Assembly: GCA_013140465.1 (NCBI GenBank)
Contig: JABFST010000373.1
Location: forward strand, 1 to 20,624
DNA length: 20,624 nt
Direction: 5' to 3'
Source of the DNA: Methylococcaceae bacterium
Lineage (GTDB): Bacteria > Pseudomonadota > Gammaproteobacteria > Methylococcales > Methylomonadaceae
Shown: positions 1-8,779 of the stretch, one piece after another
Numbering within the stretch: the stretch's first letter is position 1
Layout: every line of letters starts with the position of its first letter
Translations under genes and position numbers: made by a program
The notes under the pieces: model-generated
What the model was told of the DNA's origin: nothing
What the model saw: only the letters and a program-made list of their open reading frames with translations
Database searches by the model: none

Positions 1-534
1 CCGCCACGGTTGCTATTGAAAATATTTGCAGCAGCCGTTGCTGTAGCGTTAGTTGGTGTGGGGGGCTATACAGTTTTGCCTCTGGTGCATCATCAGACAG
101 CAGTTATTATTGAGCAAGACCCCAAGGAATCCACCGCCGCCTGGATAGAAGGCGCTACTGAAAAAGTCGCACTTATCTGTAGGGAAACTGCTACGCTGAA
201 ACACAAGCAAGAGTATGTGAATATTGTAAAAAACCCGGCGATGGGTGCAGTACCTGAATTGGAGGCATTTAACAAGCAAATTATTGATCATCAGAATAAT
301 ATAAAGGAATATCTTGTTGGTTATGTAGATTATATTACAAAACTAAGCCATGTGGGACAAGACATCGTCAATACCGAGTTGGGCAAATATAGGGAGCAAT
401 TAGCGCAAAAACAAAAGTTTGAACGCATAAAAATTAGTAATATAGTTGTTCAGCATTACTCGGAAGCGGTTGCGGCGCCGCTCGATATCAGTGCGGAAAC
501 GATGGCGCAACTTTGCCCTAATCAAGCAAGTTAA
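1..534 (+). CDS. C-terminal part of a membrane-anchored protein of unknown function (5' truncated by window edge)
   Basis: The reading frame is open from base 1 (Pro-Pro-Arg) to TAA at 532-534, so the true start is probably outside the window, although a TTG at 10 could also begin it. The visible part starts with a hydrophobic segment (about residues 3-28 counted from base 1: IFAAAVAVALVGVGGY), either a signal peptide or a transmembrane helix. About 145 mostly charged and helical residues follow, with two cysteines. I recognise no family. It ends 19 bp before the PP2C gene on the same strand, so the two are probably co-transcribed. Because the helix is preceded by a basic, Pro-containing stretch, this could be the extracytoplasmic tail of a larger sensor or kinase that starts upstream. 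That is inference only. Confidence 0.6.
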   Translation, partial: PPRLLLKIFAAAVAVALVGVGGYTVLPLVHHQTAVIIEQDPKESTAAWIEGATEKVALICRETATLKHKQEYVNIVKNPAMGAVPELEAFNKQIIDHQNNIKEYLVGYVDYITKLSHVGQDIVNTELGKYREQLAQKQKFERIKISNIVVQHYSEAVAAPLDISAETMAQLCPNQAS

Positions 535-553
535 TCAACAAGGGGTATGGCCA

Positions 554-1900
554 ATGAGAACATACAGTTTTAAATTTGAAGTTGGGGCAAAAACCGATAA
601 GGGATGTGTGCGCACTGAAAACCAGGATCGGATGAGCTGGGTTTCGTCCCCTTTAGGACAGCTATTCGTCGTTGCCGACGGCATGGGCGGGCATAATGGT
701 GGGGCTAAAGCGGCCGAGTTAACTGTCGACGGCCTAGTGAATTTCCTGGCTGAGACTCAAAATTCGCTAGGAATTGAGGATGCAATCCGAGGTGCATTTG
801 AAAAAACCAATCAAACTATTTATCAGCAAGCGCATTCCGGAGATCCGGCGACGGAAGGTATGGGTTCAACAGCTGTGCTGCTGCTCGTTTACAAGCAAAT
901 TGCCAAAATTGCCCATGTTGGCGATAGCCGAGTTTATCTGTTCCGCAACGGTAAGTTAAGTCTTTTAACTAAAGATCATACGCTGGTGCAAAAAATGGTC
1001 GATGCGGGTATGCTAACCCCAGAACAAGCCCGTAATCACCCCAGTGCCAGTTTGCTGGATCGGGCAATGGGGAATCGTGCTGAGATCGCCGTAGAAATCC
1101 ATAGCGATTTAAGGCTTAAGGCAGGCGACGGTATTCTGCTGTGTTCCGATGGCTTGTCTGGTTATGTGGAGGATCAGGATATTGAAGCTGCGTTAACCGA
1201 GCCAGCTACAGCGCAAGAATATGTTGACCGTTTGCTGGAGTTGGCCTACCAGAAAGGGGGTGAGGATAATATCACCATTCAATTTATTCGCGTATTTAAA
1301 AAACCGAAAAGTCGTCTGGAGGAGAGCTTTAAGAAGCTATTAAATAATCTTTTTGTTTCTTTGCTGATACTCTGCGGTATAGGGTGCGTAAGTTACAGTG
1401 CTTATTACCTAAGCAGATTAGCCACTCCGGCTTTTGGAGGCGGGTACTTGCAAGACATTAAAAGTTCCATAGTTAAGCCGTTTCAGCAAGCTAGTTTAGC
1501 ACCAACTGCTGGCTTGTCTCCTGAAAATCAAACAAGTCCTCATTTGCCGGAACAAGAACCAGAGATTATACAAAAAATGAGTGCAATGCAGTCTGAGTTA
1601 AGTGAGACGCATTCTGAGTTAAGCTCTACTAAACAGAAATTGGCTGATTTGGAAAAGAAAGTAAATAATATTAATATACCTAAACATAAATCTGGACATA
1701 GTAAAGGATCTAAGGCTAAACATAGATCTAAGTCTAATCAAGATTCTAAAATTAAACAAGAATCTAAGCCTAGCCAAGAACCTAAGACTAAACAGGAATC
1801 TAATTCTAAGCCATTAAGGCCAAGTAATGGAGCAATTGATGAGGCTGCACAAAAAATTTCAGCACCAATCGGCCCAATTTCTATTGACGAAAAAAAGTAA
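554..1900 (+). CDS. PP2C-family Ser/Thr protein phosphatase with transmembrane helix and repeat-rich C-terminal tail
   Basis: This 448-residue protein hydrolyses phospho-Ser/Thr with two metal ions. The PP2C motifs are in order: R-TENQD (20-25), DGMGGH (42-47), GMGST (102-106), HVGDSR (121-126), CSDGL (197-201) and GGEDN (235-239), so the catalytic domain (about 5-247) looks intact. After it come one predicted membrane helix (about 264-286), a Pro-rich linker, a likely coiled coil (about 337-374) and a Lys/Ser/Gln/Glu hexapeptide repeat tail (386-415). The ATG at 554 is chosen because AGGGG lies 8 bases upstream and the PP2C domain begins at once; an in-frame TTG at 446 would overlap the previous gene. 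The gene converges on the kinase gene with only 17 bp between stops. By analogy with PppA and PrpC it probably reverses phosphorylation by that kinase. The tail is unusual for the family. Confidence 0.93.
   Translation: MRTYSFKFEVGAKTDKGCVRTENQDRMSWVSSPLGQLFVVADGMGGHNGGAKAAELTVDGLVNFLAETQNSLGIEDAIRGAFEKTNQTIYQQAHSGDPATEGMGSTAVLLLVYKQIAKIAHVGDSRVYLFRNGKLSLLTKDHTLVQKMVDAGMLTPEQARNHPSASLLDRAMGNRAEIAVEIHSDLRLKAGDGILLCSDGLSGYVEDQDIEAALTEPATAQEYVDRLLELAYQKGGEDNITIQFIRVFKKPKSRLEESFKKLLNNLFVSLLILCGIGCVSYSAYYLSRLATPAFGGGYLQDIKSSIVKPFQQASLAPTAGLSPENQTSPHLPEQEPEIIQKMSAMQSELSETHSELSSTKQKLADLEKKVNNINIPKHKSGHSKGSKAKHRSKSNQDSKIKQESKPSQEPKTKQESNSKPLRPSNGAIDEAAQKISAPIGPISIDEKK
1709..1798 (+). repeat. Five 18-bp tandem units encoding a degenerate hexapeptide repeat
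   Basis: Inside the phosphatase tail, five consecutive 18-bp units encode SKAKHR, SKSNQD, SKIKQE, SKPSQE and PKTKQE (residues 386-415). The DNA units share a TCTAAG...CAAGAA core, which suggests expansion by slippage. The product is hydrophilic, basic and rich in phosphorylatable Ser. Confidence 0.75.
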
Positions 1901-1917
1901 TATAGAGAAAATTTCAG

Positions 1918-2871
1918 TTACTTTATCAATAGAACGCTTATTACTACTATTAGGGTGATAACTGTAGCTACAAGTAGATATAAATATGGTCGGCGGGATT
2001 TTCTTATTTTAACTATCGGTTTCGTCTCCCCTACCTGCAATAATCTCAAGAATTCTTGGCAGCCGGGTAAACGATTTTCAGGCTTTTTTTCCAAGGCAAA
2101 TAGTATCACATCATTAATATAAGCTGGAATGGTGTTGACCCGTTCTGTCGGCGGTTTTGGGATTAGATTGACATGCGCTCTTTTAATGGCAAAATCCGTT
2201 TCTCCGCCAGTTGCCATCTCCGCCACAAAAGGCGGCCGTCCAGTGAGCATTTCATAAAATACACAGCCTACGCTGTATACATCTGTCCGGTGATCGATAC
2301 CCTTAGGATTTGTAATTTGTTCAGGACTCATATAGTGGGGCGTGCCTATGCTTTGTCCGGTGCAAGTCCGACGGTCTTCGCCAATCGCCAGCGCAATGCC
2401 GAAATCAATCAAAAAACCACGACCATTTTTTTTATAGATCAATATATTTGCAGGTTTAATATCCCTGTGGATAATGCCATGCTTATGGGCATAATTCAGG
2501 GCACCTAGTATATCCTGAACGATAGGTATTGCAGTTGCCAAAGGCATTCTGTAGTCAGGCTGATTATCCAAGATATCGGCCAAAGAAGCTCCTTCAATAA
2601 ACGCCATGACCAAACAGTTGTAATGCTCCGCACTAAAAACATCATAAACAGGTACAATATTGGGATGATTAAGTTTTATATGTCTACGCCCTTCGTCAAA
2701 AAACCGCTTGGTGAAATTTGGATCGACAAATAAATTATCGGCGATAGTTTTTATCGCGACATTTACGCCACGTTCTTCGTCCCACGCCAGCCAAACCTGT
2801 CCCATGCCGCCGCAGGCTATTTGATTTTTTAAGCGATAATTGTTTAACCGTTGTCCGGGATATAAACCCAT
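1918..2871 (-). CDS. Membrane-anchored Hanks-type Ser/Thr protein kinase
   Basis: The protein has 317 residues. Kinase motifs are a Gly-rich loop ACGGMGQV (19-26; the first Gly of GxGxxG is Ala), VAIK with the ATP-binding Lys41, HRDIKPAN (135-142) with catalytic Asp137, DFG (156-158), GTPHYMSPEQ as activation/P+1 loop (176-185), DVYS with the F-helix Asp197 and Arg267 near the domain end. A basic juxtamembrane stretch (about 288-294) and one C-terminal helix (about 296-316) follow. Almost nothing lies beyond the helix, so it lacks the extracellular PASTA or vWA sensor domain of many relatives. It is the last gene of the minus-strand eCIS operon, 62 bp after the preceding gene, and faces the PP2C gene. 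I infer that it phosphorylates a component of the injection system or its regulator, as PpkA does in type VI secretion. The substrate is unknown. Confidence 0.93.
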   Translation of the reverse strand: MGLYPGQRLNNYRLKNQIACGGMGQVWLAWDEERGVNVAIKTIADNLFVDPNFTKRFFDEGRRHIKLNHPNIVPVYDVFSAEHYNCLVMAFIEGASLADILDNQPDYRMPLATAIPIVQDILGALNYAHKHGIIHRDIKPANILIYKKNGRGFLIDFGIALAIGEDRRTCTGQSIGTPHYMSPEQITNPKGIDHRTDVYSVGCVFYEMLTGRPPFVAEMATGGETDFAIKRAHVNLIPKPPTERVNTIPAYINDVILFALEKKPENRLPGCQEFLRLLQVGETKPIVKIRKSRRPYLYLLVATVITLIVVISVLLIK

Positions 2872-2933
2872 GGCATACCTGATCTTAAAATGGTTTTAGT
2901 AATAAGTTACGAATATTGAATAGTATATACCAG

Positions 2934-3923
2934 TTAATAACCGACTTGAATTGCAATTAAGGATATGGATGCTCTTTTCGTGCATCTTAAAAAAATAGCT
3001 AGAGTAGCGTATTCTGGGTCAATATTTGTGTCATCGGTAAAATCATAGGTCATTAAAAAAGGTGCGCCGATAATAGTTTCATTTAATAATACTTTGTCTA
3101 GATGCTCCATTTTATTGGGATCCCAACCGCCCAGATGTAAACTAAAGCTTATTTTGTCTTCATTTCTTAAACCGGCAATTCTAAAGCGGAAAATTTTTTT
3201 TACGGAAGGCGGAAGCATAATCGGCATAATGCCGGTGGCTCCCAGATCTACCTTACCCTGTGAATTTTCAACTAACGAAGAGATTGCTTCGGTAGCACCA
3301 ACTTTAAAAATTTGGGGAATTTCAGTTTCTCCGTCGGGAATAAAGTTTATTACCGACGGATGGAACGGTATTCTTATCCAGCCAGTTTTTAGTTCTGTAG
3401 CAAGTTCGCGGGTGCCTACCGATCCCTCTGATAATAACCTGCCGGCAAATATGGTTTTGGAATAATCTATTGCATCATTACCAATTTCGCCGTTGCCATT
3501 GAGATGAATGATGGCTAATAAGACGCCGCTATCATCGGCCATCTCTTTTTCTACGGCTATGACAGCGTATACTTGAATGGCGTTGGTCTTAAGTGTGCCG
3601 CTAGGTTTATCATGTTGCAATAACAGGCTGATATAAACCGTATCATTTGCGGAAAACTCCCCCGCCAAATCAAATTCCAAAGCGTTATGCAGCACTATAT
3701 CGTGACCGGCTGCATCGATTGCTGTACCGGGAAGTACGCTAAATATACTGTTGCTAAAACGTGTTATTCTTAGTCCGCTAACGATGCCTTTGCCATGTAA
3801 TTTTATATTATGCCGTTGACGCGCATTTATATGATAATTTTGCTCAGCTATAAAGTCCTCTTCAAGCAGCAATTGACCATAGTAGTAATGGGGTCGTGTC
3901 TCCATTTGTTGTTTTTTTTTCAT
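2934..3923 (-). CDS. eCIS-associated protein with N-terminal HYYYGQLL...LHGKGIVSGL motif, function unknown
   Basis: This 329-residue protein opens with RPHYYYGQLLLEEDF (about 9-23) and NARQRHNIKLHGKGIVSGL (about 33-51). I recognise this signature from proteins that sit beside eCIS and phage-tail operons, usually annotated as hypothetical or tail proteins; no biochemical role is known to me. The middle (about 55-150) is beta-rich. The last ~110 residues look like a second beta-sandwich, with several aromatic/Gly strands and the ending IAIQVGY, which would suit a fibre-like or surface-binding part. The ATG at 3923 has AAAGG 8 bases upstream. It lies between the gpI-like gene and the kinase, the distal end of the operon where fibre and host-recognition genes often sit. 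A structural or receptor role is inference. Confidence 0.7.
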   Translation of the reverse strand: MKKKQQMETRPHYYYGQLLLEEDFIAEQNYHINARQRHNIKLHGKGIVSGLRITRFSNSIFSVLPGTAIDAAGHDIVLHNALEFDLAGEFSANDTVYISLLLQHDKPSGTLKTNAIQVYAVIAVEKEMADDSGVLLAIIHLNGNGEIGNDAIDYSKTIFAGRLLSEGSVGTRELATELKTGWIRIPFHPSVINFIPDGETEIPQIFKVGATEAISSLVENSQGKVDLGATGIMPIMLPPSVKKIFRFRIAGLRNEDKISFSLHLGGWDPNKMEHLDKVLLNETIIGAPFLMTYDFTDDTNIDPEYATLAIFLRCTKRASISLIAIQVGY

Positions 3924-4001
3924 AGCAAGACCTTTAAGTTAACGTAAAAATAATTTTATCGTCTTAACACATTATGATAAATCATGGTGGTTTTCTGTAG
4001 T

Positions 4002-4631
4002 TCAGCTAGTTAGTTTCTCGCTGCCGCCAAAGAGACATTCCATATGAAACATGGTATGTGCAGGCTTGGCTAAGTCTATCACTGCGTGAACTTGTTCTTT
4101 TAATTTATCGATTTGCTCATATTCATTCTGCTGTTCCGGAAAATGTAGAGTGACAGAAAAATAAAAAGGTATATCCCCTCCTAAACGTGTATTTATTCCA
4201 ACTGTCGATTGTCCTACCATCAAGGCTGGCAGTTCTTTATCATAAATGACCGCCTGAATATCTGGAAAAAAAAGGCTTAAAATCTCTGTAAGATATTTTT
4301 TGGTTCCTCGGCTGGCGTATAAGGGTATTATGTTGGCGATTAGGAATCTGCATTGGGCTTCGGAAAGAAATTGGGATTGACTAAGAGCAACCCATTGCGC
4401 CAGCCAAGGTAAAAACTGTTTAGGTGTGCCAAGGTAAGCTGGGCTAGGGCTATCTGGGTTGGGGTCAAATAATTGTGGAATTGCCGCAATCATCTCTTGT
4501 AAGCTGGAGGCATTACCTTCGCCACCCAAAAGTATATGCTCAAATGCAGTTAACAGTTTTTGTAGGTCTTGTCCGGATGTTTGATAAATTTCCGGCAAAT
4601 AACTGAGGAGTATATTAGCTTCCTTAAACAT
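4002..4631 (-). CDS. Phage tail protein I-like baseplate protein
   Basis: The protein has 209 residues. The N-terminal LLSYLPEIYQ (8-17), the central PWLAQWVALS and the segment LYASRGTKKYLTEILSLFF are the signature of the phage tail protein domain (P2 gpI/TIGR02242-like) found next to baseplate J genes in eCIS and MAC-type loci. It probably binds the wedge protein at the baseplate periphery and may link to fibres. It starts 6 bp after the preceding baseplate J gene, with a GGGG-type ribosome site close to the ATG. The C-terminal third (from about residue 130) is beta-rich and less conserved. Length is typical for the family. Confidence 0.82.
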   Translation of the reverse strand: MFKEANILLSYLPEIYQTSGQDLQKLLTAFEHILLGGEGNASSLQEMIAAIPQLFDPNPDSPSPAYLGTPKQFLPWLAQWVALSQSQFLSEAQCRFLIANIIPLYASRGTKKYLTEILSLFFPDIQAVIYDKELPALMVGQSTVGINTRLGGDIPFYFSVTLHFPEQQNEYEQIDKLKEQVHAVIDLAKPAHTMFHMECLFGGSEKLTS

Positions 4632-4637
4632 GATACT

Positions 4638-5753
4638 CTACCCCTGTGCCGCCGTTTGCCCAAAATCTATAAAATGGTTTTCCACGATTAGAACTTTGAT
4701 TAATTCGTAGGGTTTAAGCCTAATTCCAGTTAAAACACCTGTTCCATTCATTATTAATCGCTCCTTATTATCTGGGCTATGCGAGCCTAGTATGGCGTCC
4801 CGGCCGATACTTAAACGGACACCTATCTGAAGTCCGATAGCGGCATGTCTATCCCTTAGGTTCTCGAATTGGGTGGATAAAGCTAACACCCAGAGATTTT
4901 CTACATAATCTACTTCAGGCAGTTGCTCTATGACTGCAATGACTTCAGATAACTGTAGATGACGGCCCAAGGGCCAACCTTTTCCTTCCCGACCGCCGCC
5001 AGCGAATGGGCTAAAATAACGTTCTAATGTGGCTGCAAATTTAGCGGATAAATTTTCCAAAGGCTTCTGCCTGGCAGAATTTGTCTCTATTGCCAGCATT
5101 ACCCCTAAATAACGGGGTGCCGCCACATGCAGTTTAGTCGTTAACAAACATTTGCATTCAAGGTCAGTTGTCACTGCTTCAACCAGTGTTTTATAAGCGT
5201 TATGGCTCACTTCTTGAATTAATTTGTTACCCTCGGTTGCTAAAGCCGTTTCTCCTGCGATCAACACTAAGCTGACATGGCCTGGGTGTTGAGTATCCGG
5301 GTCTTTTTCAATAGCGTTTAGGTTTTTGCTGAAAAAGCAATGCGTCTTAACAGCAATAACCGTATTCATCGTGCTAAGTATGGCCTGTTTGGCAAGAAAC
5401 TCATAATCCTCTGTTGTAACCGCTCGCTGAGGTTGTTTTAAGGCCAATATTGTTTTCTTTAGCAATGCATCAATTTCATCAAGCGACGCTGTTTTTAGTT
5501 GATCAAAGTCTGTGCAGGTTCCCGTTGCACCAGTGAGCAATTTCAGGAAATTAATTTTGTTTTCCAGACTAATTCGATCAAGCCGGTATATCAGCAACTC
5601 GGTAAAATAGGCCAGCAACTCTATGAGAGTAATACCGGGATCCGAAGCGTTGTAATTTGTCCATGCAGGGGCGTAGCGAGGTATCATTGCGATTGCCTCT
5701 GCGACCAAATCGTCGTAATTTCGATCATCCAGAATGGGTATTTTTAATGACAT
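4638..5753 (-). CDS. Baseplate J-like wedge protein (Afp12-type, short form)
   Basis: This 371-residue protein begins with a conserved wedge motif, LDDRNYDDLVAEA (8-20) and NASDPGITLIELLAYFTELL (39-58), then YRLDRI and NFLKLL. This is typical of the baseplate assembly proteins paired with gpI in tailed-phage-like particles. A second conserved block, RAVTTEDYEFLA (about 119-130), is also present in the upstream 994-residue protein, so the two are paralogous wedge components. The protein is much shorter than Afp12/Pvc12 but has the expected start and end. It lies 41 bp after the larger paralogue and 6 bp before the gpI-like gene. Its role is to form the six wedges around the hub, inferred from the family. 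Confidence 0.85.
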   Translation of the reverse strand: MSLKIPILDDRNYDDLVAEAIAMIPRYAPAWTNYNASDPGITLIELLAYFTELLIYRLDRISLENKINFLKLLTGATGTCTDFDQLKTASLDEIDALLKKTILALKQPQRAVTTEDYEFLAKQAILSTMNTVIAVKTHCFFSKNLNAIEKDPDTQHPGHVSLVLIAGETALATEGNKLIQEVSHNAYKTLVEAVTTDLECKCLLTTKLHVAAPRYLGVMLAIETNSARQKPLENLSAKFAATLERYFSPFAGGGREGKGWPLGRHLQLSEVIAVIEQLPEVDYVENLWVLALSTQFENLRDRHAAIGLQIGVRLSIGRDAILGSHSPDNKERLIMNGTGVLTGIRLKPYELIKVLIVENHFIDFGQTAAQG

Positions 5754-5794
5754 AATCGCTTAGTCCATAATTATTTCTGGAAAATTGCCGAATT

Positions 5795-8779
5795 TCATGA
5801 GCTTAAGTAAATTTTATGCTGACCGGAGCAAACTAAAAAAACATTACTGTTTAGTAAACCAGTCCGTTCTTCCTCCATGCTCATACATACTGATTTTACT
5901 GATTCAACGCCGGTAACCCCTGCCAATAAAGCTATAAAATCAGATTCATGGGGTATTTGACCAAACTCCCAGCCTTGAGCGTTATTTCCTCCAGTTATCG
6001 GGTGTAAAAACCTTTCTACGCGTTGTAGGCAGTCGCTGGTAATGTCTGCTTCACCTGCAGGCACGAGGCTTATTTCAAGATTAATACGAAGATAGTCTGG
6101 ACCCAGAATAATGAGTCCTGCATTTTGATCACGCTTTTGATCTAGAAAAACCCATACTCTTCGTAATAGATCAAAGCCGGGTTTAGGCATGGCTTGTTTG
6201 TTTCCGGGTATGACCACGAGACTGATTACCCCAGCTTGTTTTGTGTACGGTGAATTGGAAGCCAAATCTAGCAGCGGGAAACATTTGGCGCGAGCAACTT
6301 CACGGCTGGCAGTTAAAGCCAAGTCTTCATAATCTTCAACCGTGACAGCCCGGTCTCGGTGTCTTAACATCGTTGAGCCGCGAGCATAAACTGAGCGCCA
6401 TTCCTCTTGGTCTTCTCCGCCGGCTGCAGCTACGAGATTGAGCGCTGAATCAACCCAAGGCACACTGCTTTGTAATTTTGTTATGGAATTTTCCGGTTTA
6501 TTTCCTGAGCTTCCACCGCCGGTTTTATAACTTTGCAAACGTATGTTATTAGCGCCTAGCGGTGGCAACATGCCATTAATGCCATCACCAAAGCGAATTT
6601 CACCGCTCAGGCGATCAACGATAAAGTGACGGTCTGAATTACCGGAACTGAGGAAATCTTTGACTTCATGCCAACGCACCCAGATTCCTTCGATTTGCCC
6701 TTGTGCATCGTGAAAATAGGTAACTGCTTCCGCACCTTCTGATTCGCAAATGCTAGCAAGTTCCGCCGCCGATGGGATTTGCTGCTCTCTAATTTCCAAG
6801 CGTAGCTCGCCCAGTATCGGGGTCCGCGCTGAATAGAAAATCTGCGTGGAATCACCATTACCCGAACCGAGAATTTCGTTGCTAAGCGTCGTCATTTGCG
6901 TAGCCATGACGGTATTTATTAGCACCTGCTGCAAAATGGGTTTTGATTGATACTCACCCGCAAGTAAAACGGCTCTTATCCAGAAAATGGGTTCATTTTC
7001 CGCCAGCGATGTTTCATGCCATGTGGCGAGGTCTTCCGGTACTAATAAAGAAACCAGCCCGGTACAATTTAACGACTGTGTTTCATCGATGATTTTACAA
7101 ACCTGCCAAGTTTTGCCATTCCAATACTGCCAGCTTAAAACGATAGATTGCTGCTGACCCCGATAGGCTAAATGTGCACTGTTATGACTTATTCGAAAAA
7201 AAAGGTCTAAGTAATGCCCCGCTAAAAGCTTGGGGTTTGCAGCTTTTAAGCCGCAATATAGAATTTGCGAGGGAGTTCTACCTCGTCTAAACGGCGTGAA
7301 ATACTTGTTTTGGGCGAGATCGATAATTTCTAACTCAAAATCGTTAAGCACCATTATAACGTCCGGTGTTGTGGGGCTTATGTTATTGACTGAATTTAAT
7401 GAAATGGACTCAATTGCCGGTGGTGCTAAAGTCGCCGCCTGATAATTAAAACCCAGTCCGCCTTGATCTGAGCCTATGACGAGAAAGCTGGCTTCATGCC
7501 CATAATTGCCGGAAATTAACCGGACACGCAGCCATTCACTGTCTATGCCGTTAATTTGGGTGCTTTGAGATGCTGAAGGGATGCAAAATGTTACTGTCCC
7601 GTCTTCGGTAAAACCTTGGCTTGTATCATTGCAAATTAGACTTTCCCAGCCTGCGCCATTCCAAAATTCCCATTGAATGACAGCACTACCTTCTTGGTTG
7701 ACTCTCGTTATTGGCGGCTCGTGTTTTGCCGAGGCTGGATTTGTAAGTTTAATGTTTATGCAGACTGTGTTCCCAAGTTGCCAAACCGAGCGACAACTAA
7801 GATATAACACATCGCTGAATTTTGGGTATTTTCCAAAAGGAAAAAAATCCTTGCTTAAGTCAAGCGGTAAATGATTTGCAAACGCGTAATCAACTTTTGC
7901 TGCCGTTATCGAAGAAATACCCGATAATTTTATACCTTGGATACTAGGCAATTTTAAGTAAGAGTTGGCCTGGGGTTGCTCTGTAGAGATGCCTAACCGA
8001 CTAATTAGCCGACAAGATAGCCAATATTGAACGTGGTTGCCCAGCGCAGACGCAGTCCACTCTGGCAGGTCTTTAAAAATTAACTCCCCGCTACGGCGTA
8101 AAGCATTGCTTGTGTCAATTTCCGGCATAATTAATTCCCCACCGCTACCATTTTCAATTTTCCATTCTAATTGCGTGTCATTTGCTTGCGACAACGAGAA
8201 TTCCGTCGTAATCAATAAATGCAAAGTAGATAACTTGCCGGCGAGTAACGGTTTGTTCAAACCGATATACAATACATGCTCGATGGGTTTAACGCCCGTA
8301 AATACAGCCGAGTTAATTGTATCACCACCTGAATCTATATTGTAAGAATTATACCTGTCTGAAATGGTATCCAGCATAACTATTTTGTAAAGTTTAGCTA
8401 GGGTTAAATTCAGGATACGATCAGTTTCAAACACTACCTGAGTCGTTTCACCTGGGCTAGCAGGAGCCGTAACTTTTGTAAACTGTGGAACCACTATGGC
8501 CAAGTCTGCTGAATGCTTAACCGGCTTAAAAGTGAGCGGCGCAACCGCCGCTAGCGGTGGGTTTCTAAACACACCAAGCTCGTTTAGAAAGGCGTGATAG
8601 TTTTTTTCTGGGACTTTATTCAAGCGTTCAATGATAATTTCGCAATATCGGGCGAAAATACTCACCAAGGCTTCAGCCAATGCATTGTTTTTAGCAGCGG
8701 CAATATCTGCATTTTGTTTGACCTTATCCGCAATGTCCTCAGCTGAGCGGCTATCTATTTTGGGTATTTGCATCGTCAT
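5795..8779 (-). CDS. Putative baseplate assembly protein, large baseplate J-like (Afp11-type)
   Basis: This 994-residue protein is the largest baseplate component. The N-terminus (about 1-75) carries the wedge helix with IIERLNKVPEKNYHAFLNELG. Long beta-rich repeats follow, with two WQYWNGKTWQ/WEFWNGAGWE motifs (about 378-390 and 555-566) typical of this family (TIGR02243-like). The core FIVDRLSGEIRFGDGINGMLPPLG and KTGGGSSGNKP leads into a J-like C-terminal domain with the RDRAVTVEDYEDLA block. The start overlaps the stop of the gp25-like gene (TAATG), with GAGGTG 7 bases upstream; a second ATG two codons in is possible. The two WNG modules suggest internal duplication. It is expected to form the wedge with the 371-residue paralogue and the gp25-like protein. 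Confidence 0.9.
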   Translation of the reverse strand: MTMQIPKIDSRSAEDIADKVKQNADIAAAKNNALAEALVSIFARYCEIIIERLNKVPEKNYHAFLNELGVFRNPPLAAVAPLTFKPVKHSADLAIVVPQFTKVTAPASPGETTQVVFETDRILNLTLAKLYKIVMLDTISDRYNSYNIDSGGDTINSAVFTGVKPIEHVLYIGLNKPLLAGKLSTLHLLITTEFSLSQANDTQLEWKIENGSGGELIMPEIDTSNALRRSGELIFKDLPEWTASALGNHVQYWLSCRLISRLGISTEQPQANSYLKLPSIQGIKLSGISSITAAKVDYAFANHLPLDLSKDFFPFGKYPKFSDVLYLSCRSVWQLGNTVCINIKLTNPASAKHEPPITRVNQEGSAVIQWEFWNGAGWESLICNDTSQGFTEDGTVTFCIPSASQSTQINGIDSEWLRVRLISGNYGHEASFLVIGSDQGGLGFNYQAATLAPPAIESISLNSVNNISPTTPDVIMVLNDFELEIIDLAQNKYFTPFRRGRTPSQILYCGLKAANPKLLAGHYLDLFFRISHNSAHLAYRGQQQSIVLSWQYWNGKTWQVCKIIDETQSLNCTGLVSLLVPEDLATWHETSLAENEPIFWIRAVLLAGEYQSKPILQQVLINTVMATQMTTLSNEILGSGNGDSTQIFYSARTPILGELRLEIREQQIPSAAELASICESEGAEAVTYFHDAQGQIEGIWVRWHEVKDFLSSGNSDRHFIVDRLSGEIRFGDGINGMLPPLGANNIRLQSYKTGGGSSGNKPENSITKLQSSVPWVDSALNLVAAAGGEDQEEWRSVYARGSTMLRHRDRAVTVEDYEDLALTASREVARAKCFPLLDLASNSPYTKQAGVISLVVIPGNKQAMPKPGFDLLRRVWVFLDQKRDQNAGLIILGPDYLRINLEISLVPAGEADITSDCLQRVERFLHPITGGNNAQGWEFGQIPHESDFIALLAGVTGVESVKSVCMSMEEERTGLLNSNVFLVCSGQHKIYLSS

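Noticed and set aside
446..553. TTG-initiated N-terminal extension of the PP2C protein
   Set aside because: It overlaps the preceding gene, is Arg-rich and unlike the family, and the ATG at 554 has a well-placed AGGGG.
1901..1917. Terminator between the converging phosphatase and kinase genes
   Set aside because: The 17-bp gap has no stem or T-run.
2173..2508. Plus-strand open frame inside the kinase gene, and similar plus-strand frames inside the tail genes
   Set aside because: They lie opposite clear, motif-bearing genes and show no family signatures or ribosome sites; they are antisense shadows.
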